From contig DDSV01000009.1 of NCBI GenBank assembly GCA_002344215.1, positions 72,369 to 136,368 of the forward strand: a DNA stretch of 64,000 nt, read 5' to 3'. Numbering within the stretch: position 1 is the first letter of the stretch; each line of letters starts with the position of its first letter. Below are positions 40,373 through 49,872 of the stretch, one piece after another. The stretch is from Akkermansiaceae bacterium UBA2381 (GTDB taxonomy: Bacteria > Verrucomicrobiota > Verrucomicrobiia > Verrucomicrobiales > DEV007). The notes below the pieces were generated by a model that saw only the letters and a program-made list of their open reading frames with translations, searched no databases and had not been told where the DNA came from. Made by a program: the position numbers and the translations under genes.

Positions 40373-42292
40373 CTATTTGCTGAGACTCTGGATTTCACCC
40401 GCCCATCCGGCGGGAGGGGGCATTTTGCGAAAGGCGAGAGCTTTTCCTCTCAGCCAGTAAGCGGCAGGATCCTCCTCGGGGAGGGTGTCGAGCAGATCGA
40501 TGGCGTCATCCCACTGCTCGTGATTAAAGTGGTTGAGGGCCCGTTCGTAGGTTTTGGCATCCTCTTCGGTGACCCCTGATCCTCCCATTTCCCTGGGGAA
40601 AACGAGTTCATGGATGGGGTAGCTTTCTTCAAATCCCGCCGGGCGGATCAGGCAGAGCTGCCGGAAATTGCGGCCCCCGATACCCTTGATTCGCTGGTAG
40701 GTTTCATCGGAGATCAGGACCGGCACCCGGAACTCCTTGGCAATGCGTTCGAGACGGGCCCCCAGATTGGCGACACTGCCGAAAACGCTAATGTGCCATT
40801 GCTGGGTGGGGCCGGTTTTTCCGACGGCCATTCTCCCGGAGCTGATGCCGATGCGGACGGCTGCCATGTGGCGGTTCGGTTTTTCCTCGTAGACGACGTG
40901 ACGCGCCAGTCTGCGGATGATCGCTTCGGCGGCCTCTACTGCGGCGAGGGCATGGTCCCGGTTCTGATCTCCGAAGTTAGGCCAGCCCCAGAGACCGAGG
41001 GCACCGTCCCCGGCAAAGTCGGTCACGACGCCGCTGCTTCGGAAAACTTCCTCGGTGATAAGACCCACCACCCTCTGGTTCTCCTCAAGGCGGTCGAGAA
41101 TTTCCTCATCGCTCTTGGCAAGTTCGAGGAGGCGGGAGTGGCCCCGCCGGTCAGCGAACATGACGGTGCAGTCGACCATCGCGGGTTCCAGTTCCGACTG
41201 GTCGCGGATCCGCAGGACCTTGCGGAGTCCCGGGGAAAAGTAAGCGGCCATCTGGTCCTGCATCTTCTGATCGGCCCGCGCCGAGAGCAGGCTCGCGACG
41301 AGAGAGCTGATCAGGCGCAGAAAGGGGACAAAGGCCGCGGCAGCCGTCTCGGATGCCTGTCGGGTTTCCACATAGAGATAGACAGGTCGTCTTGAGGCAT
41401 CGCGGTAAATCGCGGCCGACTCATCGAGCCGGGCGACCGGAATAATCGCGACCCAGTCGATTTTACCGCCGAGGCTGTCGGCGGTAAAAATGCGGTTGTT
41501 GTCCTTGGACGACCAGATGCGGATATCGGCGGGATTCGGTTTGGTGAAATTCAGGCGGCTCACCAGCGTCATGCTCGGCCGGAAGTCGGCTCTCGTGTTG
41601 GGATCCGGATTGAGAATTTCGAAGCTGACGCCATCCTCGTCTTTTTCCACGGCGATGAATACGGCGGTGACGCCCTTCTGACCGGGCAGGGCATTCTCCA
41701 GAAAGATGGCGGCCCGGGTGAAGAGGTCTTCTTCATCAGTCCAGCCGCTCAGAACCTGCTGGGGAAGTTCACGCTGGAGCAGCTTCAACTGGAGGCGCAG
41801 ACTGTACTCGTCGAGTTGCTCGACCTCGTCGTAGTCCTGACGGGTGGAGGGCGCTTCTTCGAAATCGACTTTCGCCTCATCCAACTCGCGGTGATAGCGC
41901 TCGATCTCGGCATCCAGATCCCGCAGAGACTTGAGCCAGTAGATGGCGGTGTTGCCCTTGGCTCCGATGATCGCTGACCCGCCGAGATGCAGTTCGACCG
42001 GATCGGGAAGCGAATGGCGATCACGAAGCCTCACGTTTGAATGGAGCGCGTTGGGAGTGCTCCTCCCCGTCAGGGCGGGAAGTCGTTTCAGGGTCAAGAC
42101 ATCCCCCTCACCTCGTACCGCCTCACAATGATTCCGGCTGACGAGACGATCGTTCCAGGTGATGCGGAGGGTATCGACCGGCTCCTCGGGAAGGCTCTCC
42201 GGCTTCCGGCCAATCCGCACGGGCCGGCCGGGGACGGCCTGAGTGACCGCCATCTCACGGGTATTTTCCAAATTGACCGCCACCAGGTACAT
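40373..42292 (-). CDS. FHA-GAF-class III nucleotide cyclase
   Basis: 639 residues, soluble. An N-terminal FHA-like domain (VRIGRKPES; RLVSRNHCEAV) can read phosphothreonine. A coiled-coil stretch and a GAF-like region (about 200-345) follow. Then comes a class III cyclase domain: VMFADRRGHSRL holds the first metal Asp, VVTDFAGDGALGLWG the second, and WHISVFGSVANLGARLE the substrate-contact region. A short TPR-like end (YERALNHFNHEQWDDAIDLL) completes it. It should make cAMP or cGMP. With a Ser/Thr kinase as the next gene, an FHA-mediated link between kinase and cyclase is likely. Confidence 0.88.
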   Translation of the reverse strand: MYLVAVNLENTREMAVTQAVPGRPVRIGRKPESLPEEPVDTLRITWNDRLVSRNHCEAVRGEGDVLTLKRLPALTGRSTPNALHSNVRLRDRHSLPDPVELHLGGSAIIGAKGNTAIYWLKSLRDLDAEIERYHRELDEAKVDFEEAPSTRQDYDEVEQLDEYSLRLQLKLLQRELPQQVLSGWTDEEDLFTRAAIFLENALPGQKGVTAVFIAVEKDEDGVSFEILNPDPNTRADFRPSMTLVSRLNFTKPNPADIRIWSSKDNNRIFTADSLGGKIDWVAIIPVARLDESAAIYRDASRRPVYLYVETRQASETAAAAFVPFLRLISSLVASLLSARADQKMQDQMAAYFSPGLRKVLRIRDQSELEPAMVDCTVMFADRRGHSRLLELAKSDEEILDRLEENQRVVGLITEEVFRSSGVVTDFAGDGALGLWGWPNFGDQNRDHALAAVEAAEAIIRRLARHVVYEEKPNRHMAAVRIGISSGRMAVGKTGPTQQWHISVFGSVANLGARLERIAKEFRVPVLISDETYQRIKGIGGRNFRQLCLIRPAGFEESYPIHELVFPREMGGSGVTEEDAKTYERALNHFNHEQWDDAIDLLDTLPEEDPAAYWLRGKALAFRKMPPPAGWAGEIQSLSK

Positions 42293-42323
42293 GAGCGTCA
42301 GAGCACGTTGTGTGTTTCCCTGC

Positions 42324-42950
42324 TCACGCGGGACGGAGTTTGCTGAAACTTCTCCGGATCACGGGTTCGATGGCGTGCGCGGCCGCCTCAACGGTAATCT
42401 CGCGATTGGTTTCAGTGGAAAGAGAGGTCATGGTCACATCGGATATTCCGCAGGGAGTGATGGCATCGTAGCCGGAGAGATCGCTGGAGATATTGAGGCC
42501 GAAGCCATGCATCGATACCCACTTGCGAACGCCCACTCCGATGGATGCCAGTTTCCGATTCTCGACCCAAACACCGGTGAGACCTTCCCTGCGAGCAGCA
42601 TTTATACCAAAATCAGCGGTGAAATCAATGAGTAAGGACTCAATCTGCCTCAGGTAGAGGTGAAGATCGCGGCCATACTGATTGAGATCGAGAATGAAGT
42701 AACCCACCAACTGGCCCGGGCCGTGAAAGGTCGCCTGCCCGCCGCGGTTGGTTTCGAAGACGGGGTGGGGGAGATTCAGGGGATCGCGGAGGCTGGTGCG
42801 GTCGCGAGTCCGGCCGATTGTATACACCGCTTCGTGTTCGAGGAGCAGGACCGTATCCTCGATGAGACCGCGTGAACGCTGGTCCACAAGATCTTCTTGA
42901 AGGGCCAGTCCTTCCGGATAGGCGATCGTTCCGAGCCAGCGAAAAGTCAT
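42324..42950 (-). CDS. lipB: Octanoyl-[acyl carrier protein]:protein N-octanoyltransferase
   Basis: 208 residues, normal LipB length. It moves an octanoyl group from acyl carrier protein to lipoyl domains, the first step of lipoate synthesis. Signatures are NRGGQATFHGPGQLVGY, the Lys in RKLASIGVGVRKW and the acyl-accepting Cys in AITPCGISD. No lipA is in view. It is 31 bases upstream of the cyclase gene on the same strand and may share its transcript. Confidence 0.93.
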   Translation of the reverse strand: MTFRWLGTIAYPEGLALQEDLVDQRSRGLIEDTVLLLEHEAVYTIGRTRDRTSLRDPLNLPHPVFETNRGGQATFHGPGQLVGYFILDLNQYGRDLHLYLRQIESLLIDFTADFGINAARREGLTGVWVENRKLASIGVGVRKWVSMHGFGLNISSDLSGYDAITPCGISDVTMTSLSTETNREITVEAAAHAIEPVIRRSFSKLRPA

Positions 42951-43065
42951 TACCGGCAGACTCTACACCTGTTCGGGGCAGTTCGTCGACCCCCGCCTTC
43001 GGGAGGTTGCAAATTCGGAGGGACGTATCCGGGCACCTGCCTGCCCGGATTCCCGGTTCCACTCT

Positions 43066-46000
43066 TCATTTCGCAGGCTTACCTCGAAATCGACGGAAAA
43101 GACAGCCGCCTATTATCAGGCCAAGAAGCCCCAGAGTCCCCGGTTCGGGAACTGCCGTGAGGGTGATGCTGTTGGAGCCGTAATTCAGAAGGTATTCGTT
43201 CCCTCCTATCGTGTAGACGCCCGAGGTCGCATAATTGGAAAAAGTTCCGCTGAGGCTGGTATAGGAGGCAAGCGTGAAGCTCTCGTCGCCATGGTAGGTT
43301 TCAGTGACGTTGAAGTTCAGGGTCGATCCGGTATTAATGGTGAGAGCATCCACCAGAACGCTGTCTGAACTCTCCGGGTCTCCCTGCACCAGATCAACCA
43401 GCCAGGTACTTCCGTTGTTGAAGGTGAGATCGTTTCCGTTGAAGTCCAGCGTCCCTACAGATCCGACGGTTGCCAGTTCCCCCGTGCTGAGACTTCCGTT
43501 GATTGTGGTTGCTCCGCCGATATCGCCGTCGCCTCCCAGAGTGGCTCCGGAGTTGACGTTAATGGTTCCAGTCGCGGCTGAATGATCGCCGTTCACAAGT
43601 AGGGTTCCCGTGCTGACGGTAGTTGCGCCGCTTTGAGTGCTGGTACCATCGAGGATCAGCGTTCCTGCACCGGTCTTATTCAGGGTGCCGTCGCCGCTGA
43701 TGTTCCCGCTGACGGTGAGAATCTGGCCGGCGGCGATATCCAGGATGCCTCCGTTGTTGCCAAAAACGAGATCGCGCTGATTGCTGCCGGCATTGTCGAG
43801 AACCAGAGTGTTGGTGACGGACAGGGTGCCACCGTTGAAGTTAACGTCGGCCCCGGTGGAAATAGAGCCGAGATTGGCATTACTGGAAATAGTGGTGATT
43901 CCGCCGTTCAGATAGGTGGCGCCGGTGTAGTCATTTGCGGCGGTGAGGATCAACTGGCCGCCGCCACTTTTGGTGAAACCCACTGCTCCAGTGACGGTGG
44001 CGTCGACGGTGAGGGCAGCGCTGGTGTTGTTCTGGATGACGATGAGATCCTGACCATTGCCAGAGGTGATCGTTCCCCCCGTGATGAGCGTGGCATTCGC
44101 CCCGACATTACCCGTCACCAATATACCGCCGCTGCCGATCGTATGAGAGCCGTTGAGCGTCAGAGTCGGAGTAGGGATGGCGTTGTTGAAGCGAATGCTG
44201 CCAACGGCGACGCTGGAGTCGAGTGTCAGGCTGGAGGTCATGTCCAGGTTGCTTGCTGTTGTCGTTGCAGAGGAGTTGCTGTAGGCACCGGAAGAGAGCG
44301 CCACTATTTTTCCAACACTGTAAGTGGCCCAGTCGATCCCATTGGTGAAATTAGCACCCCCGTTGGTGGTCAAATAGGTGGCGTATCCTCCGATGATACC
44401 GGACGCGGTGTTAGTACCTGTAGCGGCGATCCCTGAAGTGCCGCTGCCATTGGCGCTGAAGGCGACGGTGCCACCCGTCTCCCGGGAGACGGTGCCAAGA
44501 GTCAGCAGCATGGTTCCGCCTCCCACGCGGATTTGGTTCACCACGGAAGATCCGGCCCTGATTGTCGTTCCGTTCAGAGTTTGGCTGTGGGGACCCGATG
44601 TGGACTGCTGCTGCAAAAAGATGCCGCCACCGAGGAGGAGTGCCGACCCAGGATCAATAATGTTGCTGGTCGGAGAAGCTCCCCCGAAGAGGATCTTCAA
44701 AGTTCCCCCATTGACCGTCGTGGCACCCGTATAGACATTGGCGTTATCAAGGGTCTGAATTCCGGCCCCGACCTTGGTGAGACCACCGCCTCCACTGAGA
44801 ATGCCGGAATAGGTCTGTGAGCTGCCATTGTTGCCAATGGTAAGCGTCACGGCGTTGGTGGCGTTGTCCACCAAGGCCAAATCGGTCGAACCACTTAACC
44901 CGCCGAAGGTGAAGGCATGGGCCAACACTGAGGTATCAAAGATGATACCAGTACCACCAGTGGTCACCGTGCTGTTTTGCAGAGCGCGCTGATGGGCGAG
45001 AATCAGACTGCCTCCGCTGATAGTGGTGGCCCCGGTGTGGGTGTTGGCGCCAGCGAGCGTCAGAGCCGATCCCGACCCTCCATTCACTGTCAGGGCGAGC
45101 GATCCGGTTCCGCCATTGCGAATCGTGCCGGCATAGGTGTTCGTTCCGCTGGCGGGCAGGGCCACGGTGAGGGTGATATTGGAAGCCGCGCCGTTTTCGA
45201 CGACCGGTTCCCCCGGAGTGACCCCATTCGTGCTCAGTCCGGAAAGGGTGAAGGAGTTGCCATTGAGTTGAAATTTGGTCCCGCTCACGGCATTGAGACC
45301 GAACACCACCGCTCCGTTATCAGTTCCGTAGGCCGCGTTGGCACCCGGGGTTCCCAACTGCAGAACGCCACCGGAGTTGATCGTCATCGTGCCGCCGAAA
45401 TTCACCGTCGCGGTTCCGGCGACTCCTCCGTTCGTTTGCGGGGAAAGAATAACCCTGCTTCCTGTCGAGACGGTGATGGCGTTTGGAAGGGATAAGGTAG
45501 TGCCTCGAGCGGTTGCCACCTGGAGAGTGCCTCCGGATGCCTGAATGGTTCCTGTCCCTGCTGATCCCGCATCGCGGAGCTGGACCGTTCCGCCTGTCAT
45601 GACCAGGCCGTTGGTGATGGTATTGGCTCCGTTTAGGGTGAGCGATCCGCTTTCCACTCTCAGGTCGGTGAGCGTCACCGCGGATGCCAGAGTCTGTGAA
45701 GCGCCCGCGATGGTGAGTCTTCCGGTTCCATTGAAGGTGCCGCTATAAGTCTGGGTTCCATTTGTCAAGGTGAGCGTTTGACCGGCGGCAATGTTTACGA
45801 CACTGAATGTGACCGTGCCACCGCCGAGGGCACCGATGGTCTCGCTTGTCTGGACATCAAAGGTATTTGCCGCGCCACCCATACTCATGCTTACCAGTCC
45901 GCTGTCGGCAATGGCCGCGCCGCCGCTGATGCGGAGAGTAAATCCGCTGACGGTCGTGGTTCCCGCATAGGTGTTGGTGCCCGTTAGAACCGTGACGCCG

Positions 46001-46878
46001 GAACCGCCGATCGTGACATTGCCTGCGCCGGAGATGTCTCCGTCGATAAAGAGGGTGCTGGCTCCGTTGAAGGCGGAGAGGTTTGCTGTCTTTGCACTGG
46101 CAACGGTGATATCGCCCTTCCAATTGACATCCGGTGTCAGGTTTGTCGTGAGACTGCTCGAATTGACAAAATTCAGGATGGTTCCGGTGCCGTAATTGTA
46201 GCCATTTTCTCCGATTCGGATGTCCAGTCCTCCGCTGTTAAGGTTGATGACTGAAAGTCCGTTGAGCGCACCGCCATTTTCAAGCAAAGTGGCATTCGTG
46301 GTACTGACCTCAAGAGTGCCCCCTCCCGCGAAAGAAGCGTTGTCCATCCAGATGCGGGTGCCGGTTAAAGTTACTGTGCCGGAGGTCGCCAGGGCCGAGG
46401 AAATGCGGGGAATAATGGAAGGACCCGCTGAGTTGTTGATAATGGCCCCATCGCTCAGCGTGATGGTGCCACTGCTGAGAGTGAGGGCAGTTTCCTCGAA
46501 ATAAAGACCGCCCGCAAGCTGGTTGCCACTGACATTGATGGTTCCTGCGGTTCCATTCGTTCCGGCCTGAAAGTGAAGATCATTGATCGCGGCGGTCGAG
46601 ATCTGGAAGGCGTTGGCAATCCCATCCACATCCGTGTTCCAGAAATTGTTCGTGCCCCAGGTTCCCGTAGCCGCCCCGGATCCAGCGGTCGTGCCATTGG
46701 TGTCCCAATACAGGTCGTTGGCCGCACCTGCGAAATGACACCATCCAAGCAACGCTCCCGCCAGAATAAATCCGACCCGGCGACCCATTGGTCTCCCGGC
46801 CGCGAAGGCAGGGAGAGCGAAGACGAGTCGAGACGATGAGAAGAGTTTGGACGAGGTGGACTGTGCGTTCTTAATCAA
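43066..46878 (-). CDS. Giant autotransporter-strand-repeat protein with PEP-CTERM anchor
   Basis: 1270 residues. A signal region (GRRVGFILAGALLGWCHFAGA) is followed by NDLYWDTNGTTAG and about a dozen Gly/Thr/Asn-rich repeats of the autotransporter-associated beta-strand type. Recurrent words are GAGTLILDG-, YTGATTVNGGTL- and NTYAGTT-like. They should form a long right-handed beta-helix. The C-terminus is VPEPGTLGLLGLIIGGCLF then RRFRGK, an exact PEP-CTERM sorting signal, so the protein is handled by an exosortase and held at the cell surface. No autotransporter barrel is present. Long frames on the opposite strand are by-products of the repeats. Confidence 0.92.
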   Translation of the reverse strand: MIKNAQSTSSKLFSSSRLVFALPAFAAGRPMGRRVGFILAGALLGWCHFAGAANDLYWDTNGTTAGSGAATGTWGTNNFWNTDVDGIANAFQISTAAINDLHFQAGTNGTAGTINVSGNQLAGGLYFEETALTLSSGTITLSDGAIINNSAGPSIIPRISSALATSGTVTLTGTRIWMDNASFAGGGTLEVSTTNATLLENGGALNGLSVINLNSGGLDIRIGENGYNYGTGTILNFVNSSSLTTNLTPDVNWKGDITVASAKTANLSAFNGASTLFIDGDISGAGNVTIGGSGVTVLTGTNTYAGTTTVSGFTLRISGGAAIADSGLVSMSMGGAANTFDVQTSETIGALGGGTVTFSVVNIAAGQTLTLTNGTQTYSGTFNGTGRLTIAGASQTLASAVTLTDLRVESGSLTLNGANTITNGLVMTGGTVQLRDAGSAGTGTIQASGGTLQVATARGTTLSLPNAITVSTGSRVILSPQTNGGVAGTATVNFGGTMTINSGGVLQLGTPGANAAYGTDNGAVVFGLNAVSGTKFQLNGNSFTLSGLSTNGVTPGEPVVENGAASNITLTVALPASGTNTYAGTIRNGGTGSLALTVNGGSGSALTLAGANTHTGATTISGGSLILAHQRALQNSTVTTGGTGIIFDTSVLAHAFTFGGLSGSTDLALVDNATNAVTLTIGNNGSSQTYSGILSGGGGLTKVGAGIQTLDNANVYTGATTVNGGTLKILFGGASPTSNIIDPGSALLLGGGIFLQQQSTSGPHSQTLNGTTIRAGSSVVNQIRVGGGTMLLTLGTVSRETGGTVAFSANGSGTSGIAATGTNTASGIIGGYATYLTTNGGANFTNGIDWATYSVGKIVALSSGAYSNSSATTTASNLDMTSSLTLDSSVAVGSIRFNNAIPTPTLTLNGSHTIGSGGILVTGNVGANATLITGGTITSGNGQDLIVIQNNTSAALTVDATVTGAVGFTKSGGGQLILTAANDYTGATYLNGGITTISSNANLGSISTGADVNFNGGTLSVTNTLVLDNAGSNQRDLVFGNNGGILDIAAGQILTVSGNISGDGTLNKTGAGTLILDGTSTQSGATTVSTGTLLVNGDHSAATGTINVNSGATLGGDGDIGGATTINGSLSTGELATVGSVGTLDFNGNDLTFNNGSTWLVDLVQGDPESSDSVLVDALTINTGSTLNFNVTETYHGDESFTLASYTSLSGTFSNYATSGVYTIGGNEYLLNYGSNSITLTAVPEPGTLGLLGLIIGGCLFRRFRGKPAK

Positions 46879-47097
46879 ATACGGATTGGAGGAGGGAATT
46901 TCAGAGCTTAAACAAATCTCACCCTAACGGCTTCGAACCTACAATCAAGCACGCGATCGGAGCCTGAGTTTCTGGATATTTCCTGTCGCGGCCTTCCCTA
47001 CATCTCACGGCAGATCGCGTGTGTCAGGATTGGCCGATCAGTTTGATCGAAGGTCAAGGATCGCTGCGAACTAACCGAAAAGTTAGTCAGTCTCAGG
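46879..47097. other. Gap upstream of the PEP-CTERM protein gene
   Basis: No gene is seen. A T-loop-like string on the minus strand near 46929-46940 does not fold into a tRNA. The promoter of the repeat-protein gene should be here but no clear boxes stand out. Confidence 0.4.
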
Positions 47098-48600
47098 TCA
47101 CGGTTGCTTCTGCAACTCCTCCTTCACTCCCGGCGACTCTTCGGCCGCGCGAAAGAGCAGTTCCCACTCCTCGGCCTCATTGAAAGGGATCACTTCTTCC
47201 TCGACCTCTCCTTCGAGAAAAAATCGTTCGGGATCGAGATCGAACCTGAGATCGCCCCAAAGCCGGCTTTCCCGCAGGATCCCGGCGGCAAGTGAGGTGT
47301 TTTTGACGATCTGCCTCACCTCGGCATCCTCCAGACCGAAGGTGGAAGAGAGGTAGTGATGGAGAAGACCCTGCGACCGGAAGTCCGCATCGAGAGCCAT
47401 CAACTGCCGGTAGGTCCCGGCATGAAAGTGCCGGAGTTTTTCGAGCATCCCGGTGGATTTGGCGAAGTTCGCGAATTGCACTTTTCCGCCCGCGTCGTTG
47501 TCATTCAACATCGTTCGCTTCAGGATTATCGCGTCCTTCGGCACTTCACCCTCGACCGTTTCGCTCTCCTTCGCTCTTTTCCGTTTCACTTCTCCTGCTT
47601 CGACCCAGTAATGGTAGGGCGCGAAATCAATGTTTCCCACGCGGTCCTGCTGACTGAAAATGAAATCGAGAAGGACGATCTCGGAGATCTCCCGCATCCA
47701 GTAGGCCATTTGTCTGGGCGATATCGACTCAGCTGCTTCATTGCTGATCTGTGAATCCTGTTGGCCTTTTCCGAGTCCCTCGGCAATGGCCTCCTTCAGG
47801 GGGGCTCCGCTGCGCAGGGCGAGGAAGGGAGGGGTTTCCTGGAAGTCCCGGTTCTGACCCGCACCCCAGCCGGACTGGCGGGTGCCGTTTACTTCGGGAC
47901 CATAGCGCTCGCCGCGGTTCGACAACATCACCCCGTGGATCGCGCTCCGATCGGTGGTAAAGAGATCGTTCGTCGGGGTGTAAGTCCCCGGATTTTCTAC
48001 TGCTTCGACGAGCACACGCCAGGCCTCATGGTTCATTTTGGCCGCCGGATTCCGTCCCGATATTTCCAGTCCCGACCGCGCAACACGGGAGAGATAAAGG
48101 TCCTTGTCCATGCTGCGCCAGACCGCCACCGGAACCCGCACCTCCATGTCAAAATACCGGGAGAAGTGATAGTAGAGAAGGGAGGATGTCGAGAACGTGG
48201 CACTGGTTCCCTCCCGGTTCATCGTACACTTGAAGAGCGCGAGATCGTCTTTGGCAAATTCGCCGGCCCCTTTTCCCTTCTGGCTGGCTTCCTTTTCGAA
48301 TCTATCGGGGGCTCCGGCAAAGAGGCCCTCGGAAATGTCGTAGACCACCATGCCCGGACTGGTGCTCCAGGTCTTCGGAGAGAGGGCGACAGACGGGTCG
48401 TAAAAGTTGATTGAGGTGTAGGCCTGTTCGTCCTTTGAATCGTCCTTGCGATAGGTGGCACCGGGCATCCTCGCGAGCCGGACGCAGCGCTCGGGGACGC
48501 CCTTCGGGCTGGTGGTGCGAACTTCGTCACCGATTACCCGATCCGAAGCGGTAAGCGGAACAATCGAAAGCGTGGAAATAAAGAGAATGAGCCGTTTCAT
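47098..48600 (-). CDS. Secreted protein with kinase-like (Fam20/HipA-like) motifs
   Basis: 500 residues with signal peptide (KRLILFISTLSIVPLTAS). Two segments in the second half recall the catalytic core of atypical secreted kinases: LLDFIFSQQDRVGNIDF (Asp, Arg and Asn as in a catalytic loop) and, about 60 residues on, LNDNDAGGK (metal-binding Asp as in the DNG/DFG loop). Upstream, RQSGWGAGQNRDFQ and a charged helix could form the nucleotide site. The resemblance is by motif spacing only. If correct it would phosphorylate proteins or sugars in the periplasm. Its neighbours give no further hint. Confidence 0.5.
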   Translation of the reverse strand: MKRLILFISTLSIVPLTASDRVIGDEVRTTSPKGVPERCVRLARMPGATYRKDDSKDEQAYTSINFYDPSVALSPKTWSTSPGMVVYDISEGLFAGAPDRFEKEASQKGKGAGEFAKDDLALFKCTMNREGTSATFSTSSLLYYHFSRYFDMEVRVPVAVWRSMDKDLYLSRVARSGLEISGRNPAAKMNHEAWRVLVEAVENPGTYTPTNDLFTTDRSAIHGVMLSNRGERYGPEVNGTRQSGWGAGQNRDFQETPPFLALRSGAPLKEAIAEGLGKGQQDSQISNEAAESISPRQMAYWMREISEIVLLDFIFSQQDRVGNIDFAPYHYWVEAGEVKRKRAKESETVEGEVPKDAIILKRTMLNDNDAGGKVQFANFAKSTGMLEKLRHFHAGTYRQLMALDADFRSQGLLHHYLSSTFGLEDAEVRQIVKNTSLAAGILRESRLWGDLRFDLDPERFFLEGEVEEEVIPFNEAEEWELLFRAAEESPGVKEELQKQP

Positions 48601-48786
48601 GGCAAGAGCTTGCTGGCCTCAGGCATCGCTGCCATCGCGGAGTCAGCAGGGTTGAGGTTCCATCCTGACCAATCCACCGTCAAGATCATTGAGCTTCTTG
48701 CACCGGCTTTTCACCTGATTAATGCGCCGGGATCATCACATGAAAGTGAGTCAGGGCATTCCACACGCTGACGCCTCAAAACTCTC

Positions 48787-49872
48787 TCACGGCACTTCAT
48801 CGACCGTTTCATCCCGCTGATAGATAGGAAGTTGTCGATAGGGGACGGTGAACGAAAGCACCATCATTGAGGTTCCGTAGGTGCCGCCGTTTCTCCCGTT
48901 TGACCAGGATCCGTTCGACTGCTGTTTCGGGATGTACTCATTATACATCCAGTCGGCATACTGGGCCCAGAAGCGCCCGCCCAGCTGGAACATGCCCTGG
49001 GCGTTGTAGTAATTGGCGTAGTACTCGTGGGCGTTGTTGATGATGTGCTGGCGGTGTTTCAGGATATAATCTCCGGACCGGGAGGTCGATTCATAGCCGT
49101 GATAGCCGCTCAGTTCGAGGCAGAGAAGCCCGCATCCGGTCAGGGTCTCGGAGTGACCCCAGGGATCGGTGTAGCCGAAACGGCCTTCCTCCCTGTCGTG
49201 ATTTTTAAGGACATACGCGACCGCCTTTTCGATGGCCGCATCGGGGATGGGGGCACCGTTGAGTTTCGCCGAGCGCAGTGCCATCAGTGCCCATCCGCTG
49301 CAGGAGAGGTCGGAATCGCGGGAGTCGGGTTTGTAGCGCCAGCCGCCCTCATGACTTTCATTTTTCGGGACTGCCTGAGCTTCGAGAAGCAGCTTGGTTG
49401 CCCTCGCGAGGATGGGGCTGAGTCGCTCCTGCGTTTCGGCGTCAACCATGCCGCTGCACTCGGAAAGAAAGAGGGTCGCGATGGAGTGCGCATACATCAG
49501 GCCGTGCCCGGAGTCACCCTTGTCGAGGAGACCGTTGCTGCGCTGACTGTCGAGCACATAGCGGATACAACGATCGAGGTTCGCGGAGTATTCTCCGTAG
49601 CCCGGAGTGTAACCGGCGGAGAGATACGACATGCCCACGAGAGAGACGACTCCGACCGAGCGCCCGTAGGAATCGTTAAAGGTGCCGTCCTCGGATTGAT
49701 TCGAGGCGAGATAGCGGAGGGCTTTGTCCACTGCCGATTCGATCGCCGCCTGGTGTTTCTCAAAGACCGAGTTCGCCGGATTGGCCGGAGCCTGTGCCCG
49801 CGCGAAAGAGGGCAACACACTCACCAAAAGCAGGAAGAAGAGGGGCCGGTTCATGATGTGGAGTTTTCTCAT
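48787..49872 (-). CDS. Secreted squalene-cyclase/prenyltransferase-like alpha-toroid protein
   Basis: 361 residues. The start at 49872 overlaps the stop of the DUF4175 gene by ATGA; a second Met (49854) begins the signal peptide NRPLFFLLLVSVLPSFARA. The mature part consists of alpha/alpha-toroid repeats: ALRYLASNQSEDGTF, CIRYVLDSQRSNGLLD, EGGWRYKPDS and NGSWSNGRNGGTYGTSMM. These QxxDGxW-like words are typical of terpene-cyclase-like proteins found beside MoxR/VWA clusters in the PVC group. No DxDD catalytic motif is seen, so it is probably not a terpene cyclase. Last gene of the 13-kb train. Confidence 0.8.
   Translation of the reverse strand: MRKLHIMNRPLFFLLLVSVLPSFARAQAPANPANSVFEKHQAAIESAVDKALRYLASNQSEDGTFNDSYGRSVGVVSLVGMSYLSAGYTPGYGEYSANLDRCIRYVLDSQRSNGLLDKGDSGHGLMYAHSIATLFLSECSGMVDAETQERLSPILARATKLLLEAQAVPKNESHEGGWRYKPDSRDSDLSCSGWALMALRSAKLNGAPIPDAAIEKAVAYVLKNHDREEGRFGYTDPWGHSETLTGCGLLCLELSGYHGYESTSRSGDYILKHRQHIINNAHEYYANYYNAQGMFQLGGRFWAQYADWMYNEYIPKQQSNGSWSNGRNGGTYGTSMMVLSFTVPYRQLPIYQRDETVDEVP

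Noticed and set aside
43304..46839. Many long frames on the plus strand opposite the repeat protein
   Set aside because: They arise from the GC-rich repeated codons of the minus-strand gene, which has signal peptide, repeat pattern and PEP-CTERM end.
43066..46878. CRISPR-like or tandem DNA repeat
   Set aside because: The periodicity is in the protein motifs and is degenerate at DNA level; there are no constant direct repeats with spacers.
46920..47000. tRNA-like string (GGTTCGAAGCC on the minus strand)
   Set aside because: The flanking bases do not form a T-stem, acceptor stem or anticodon arm.
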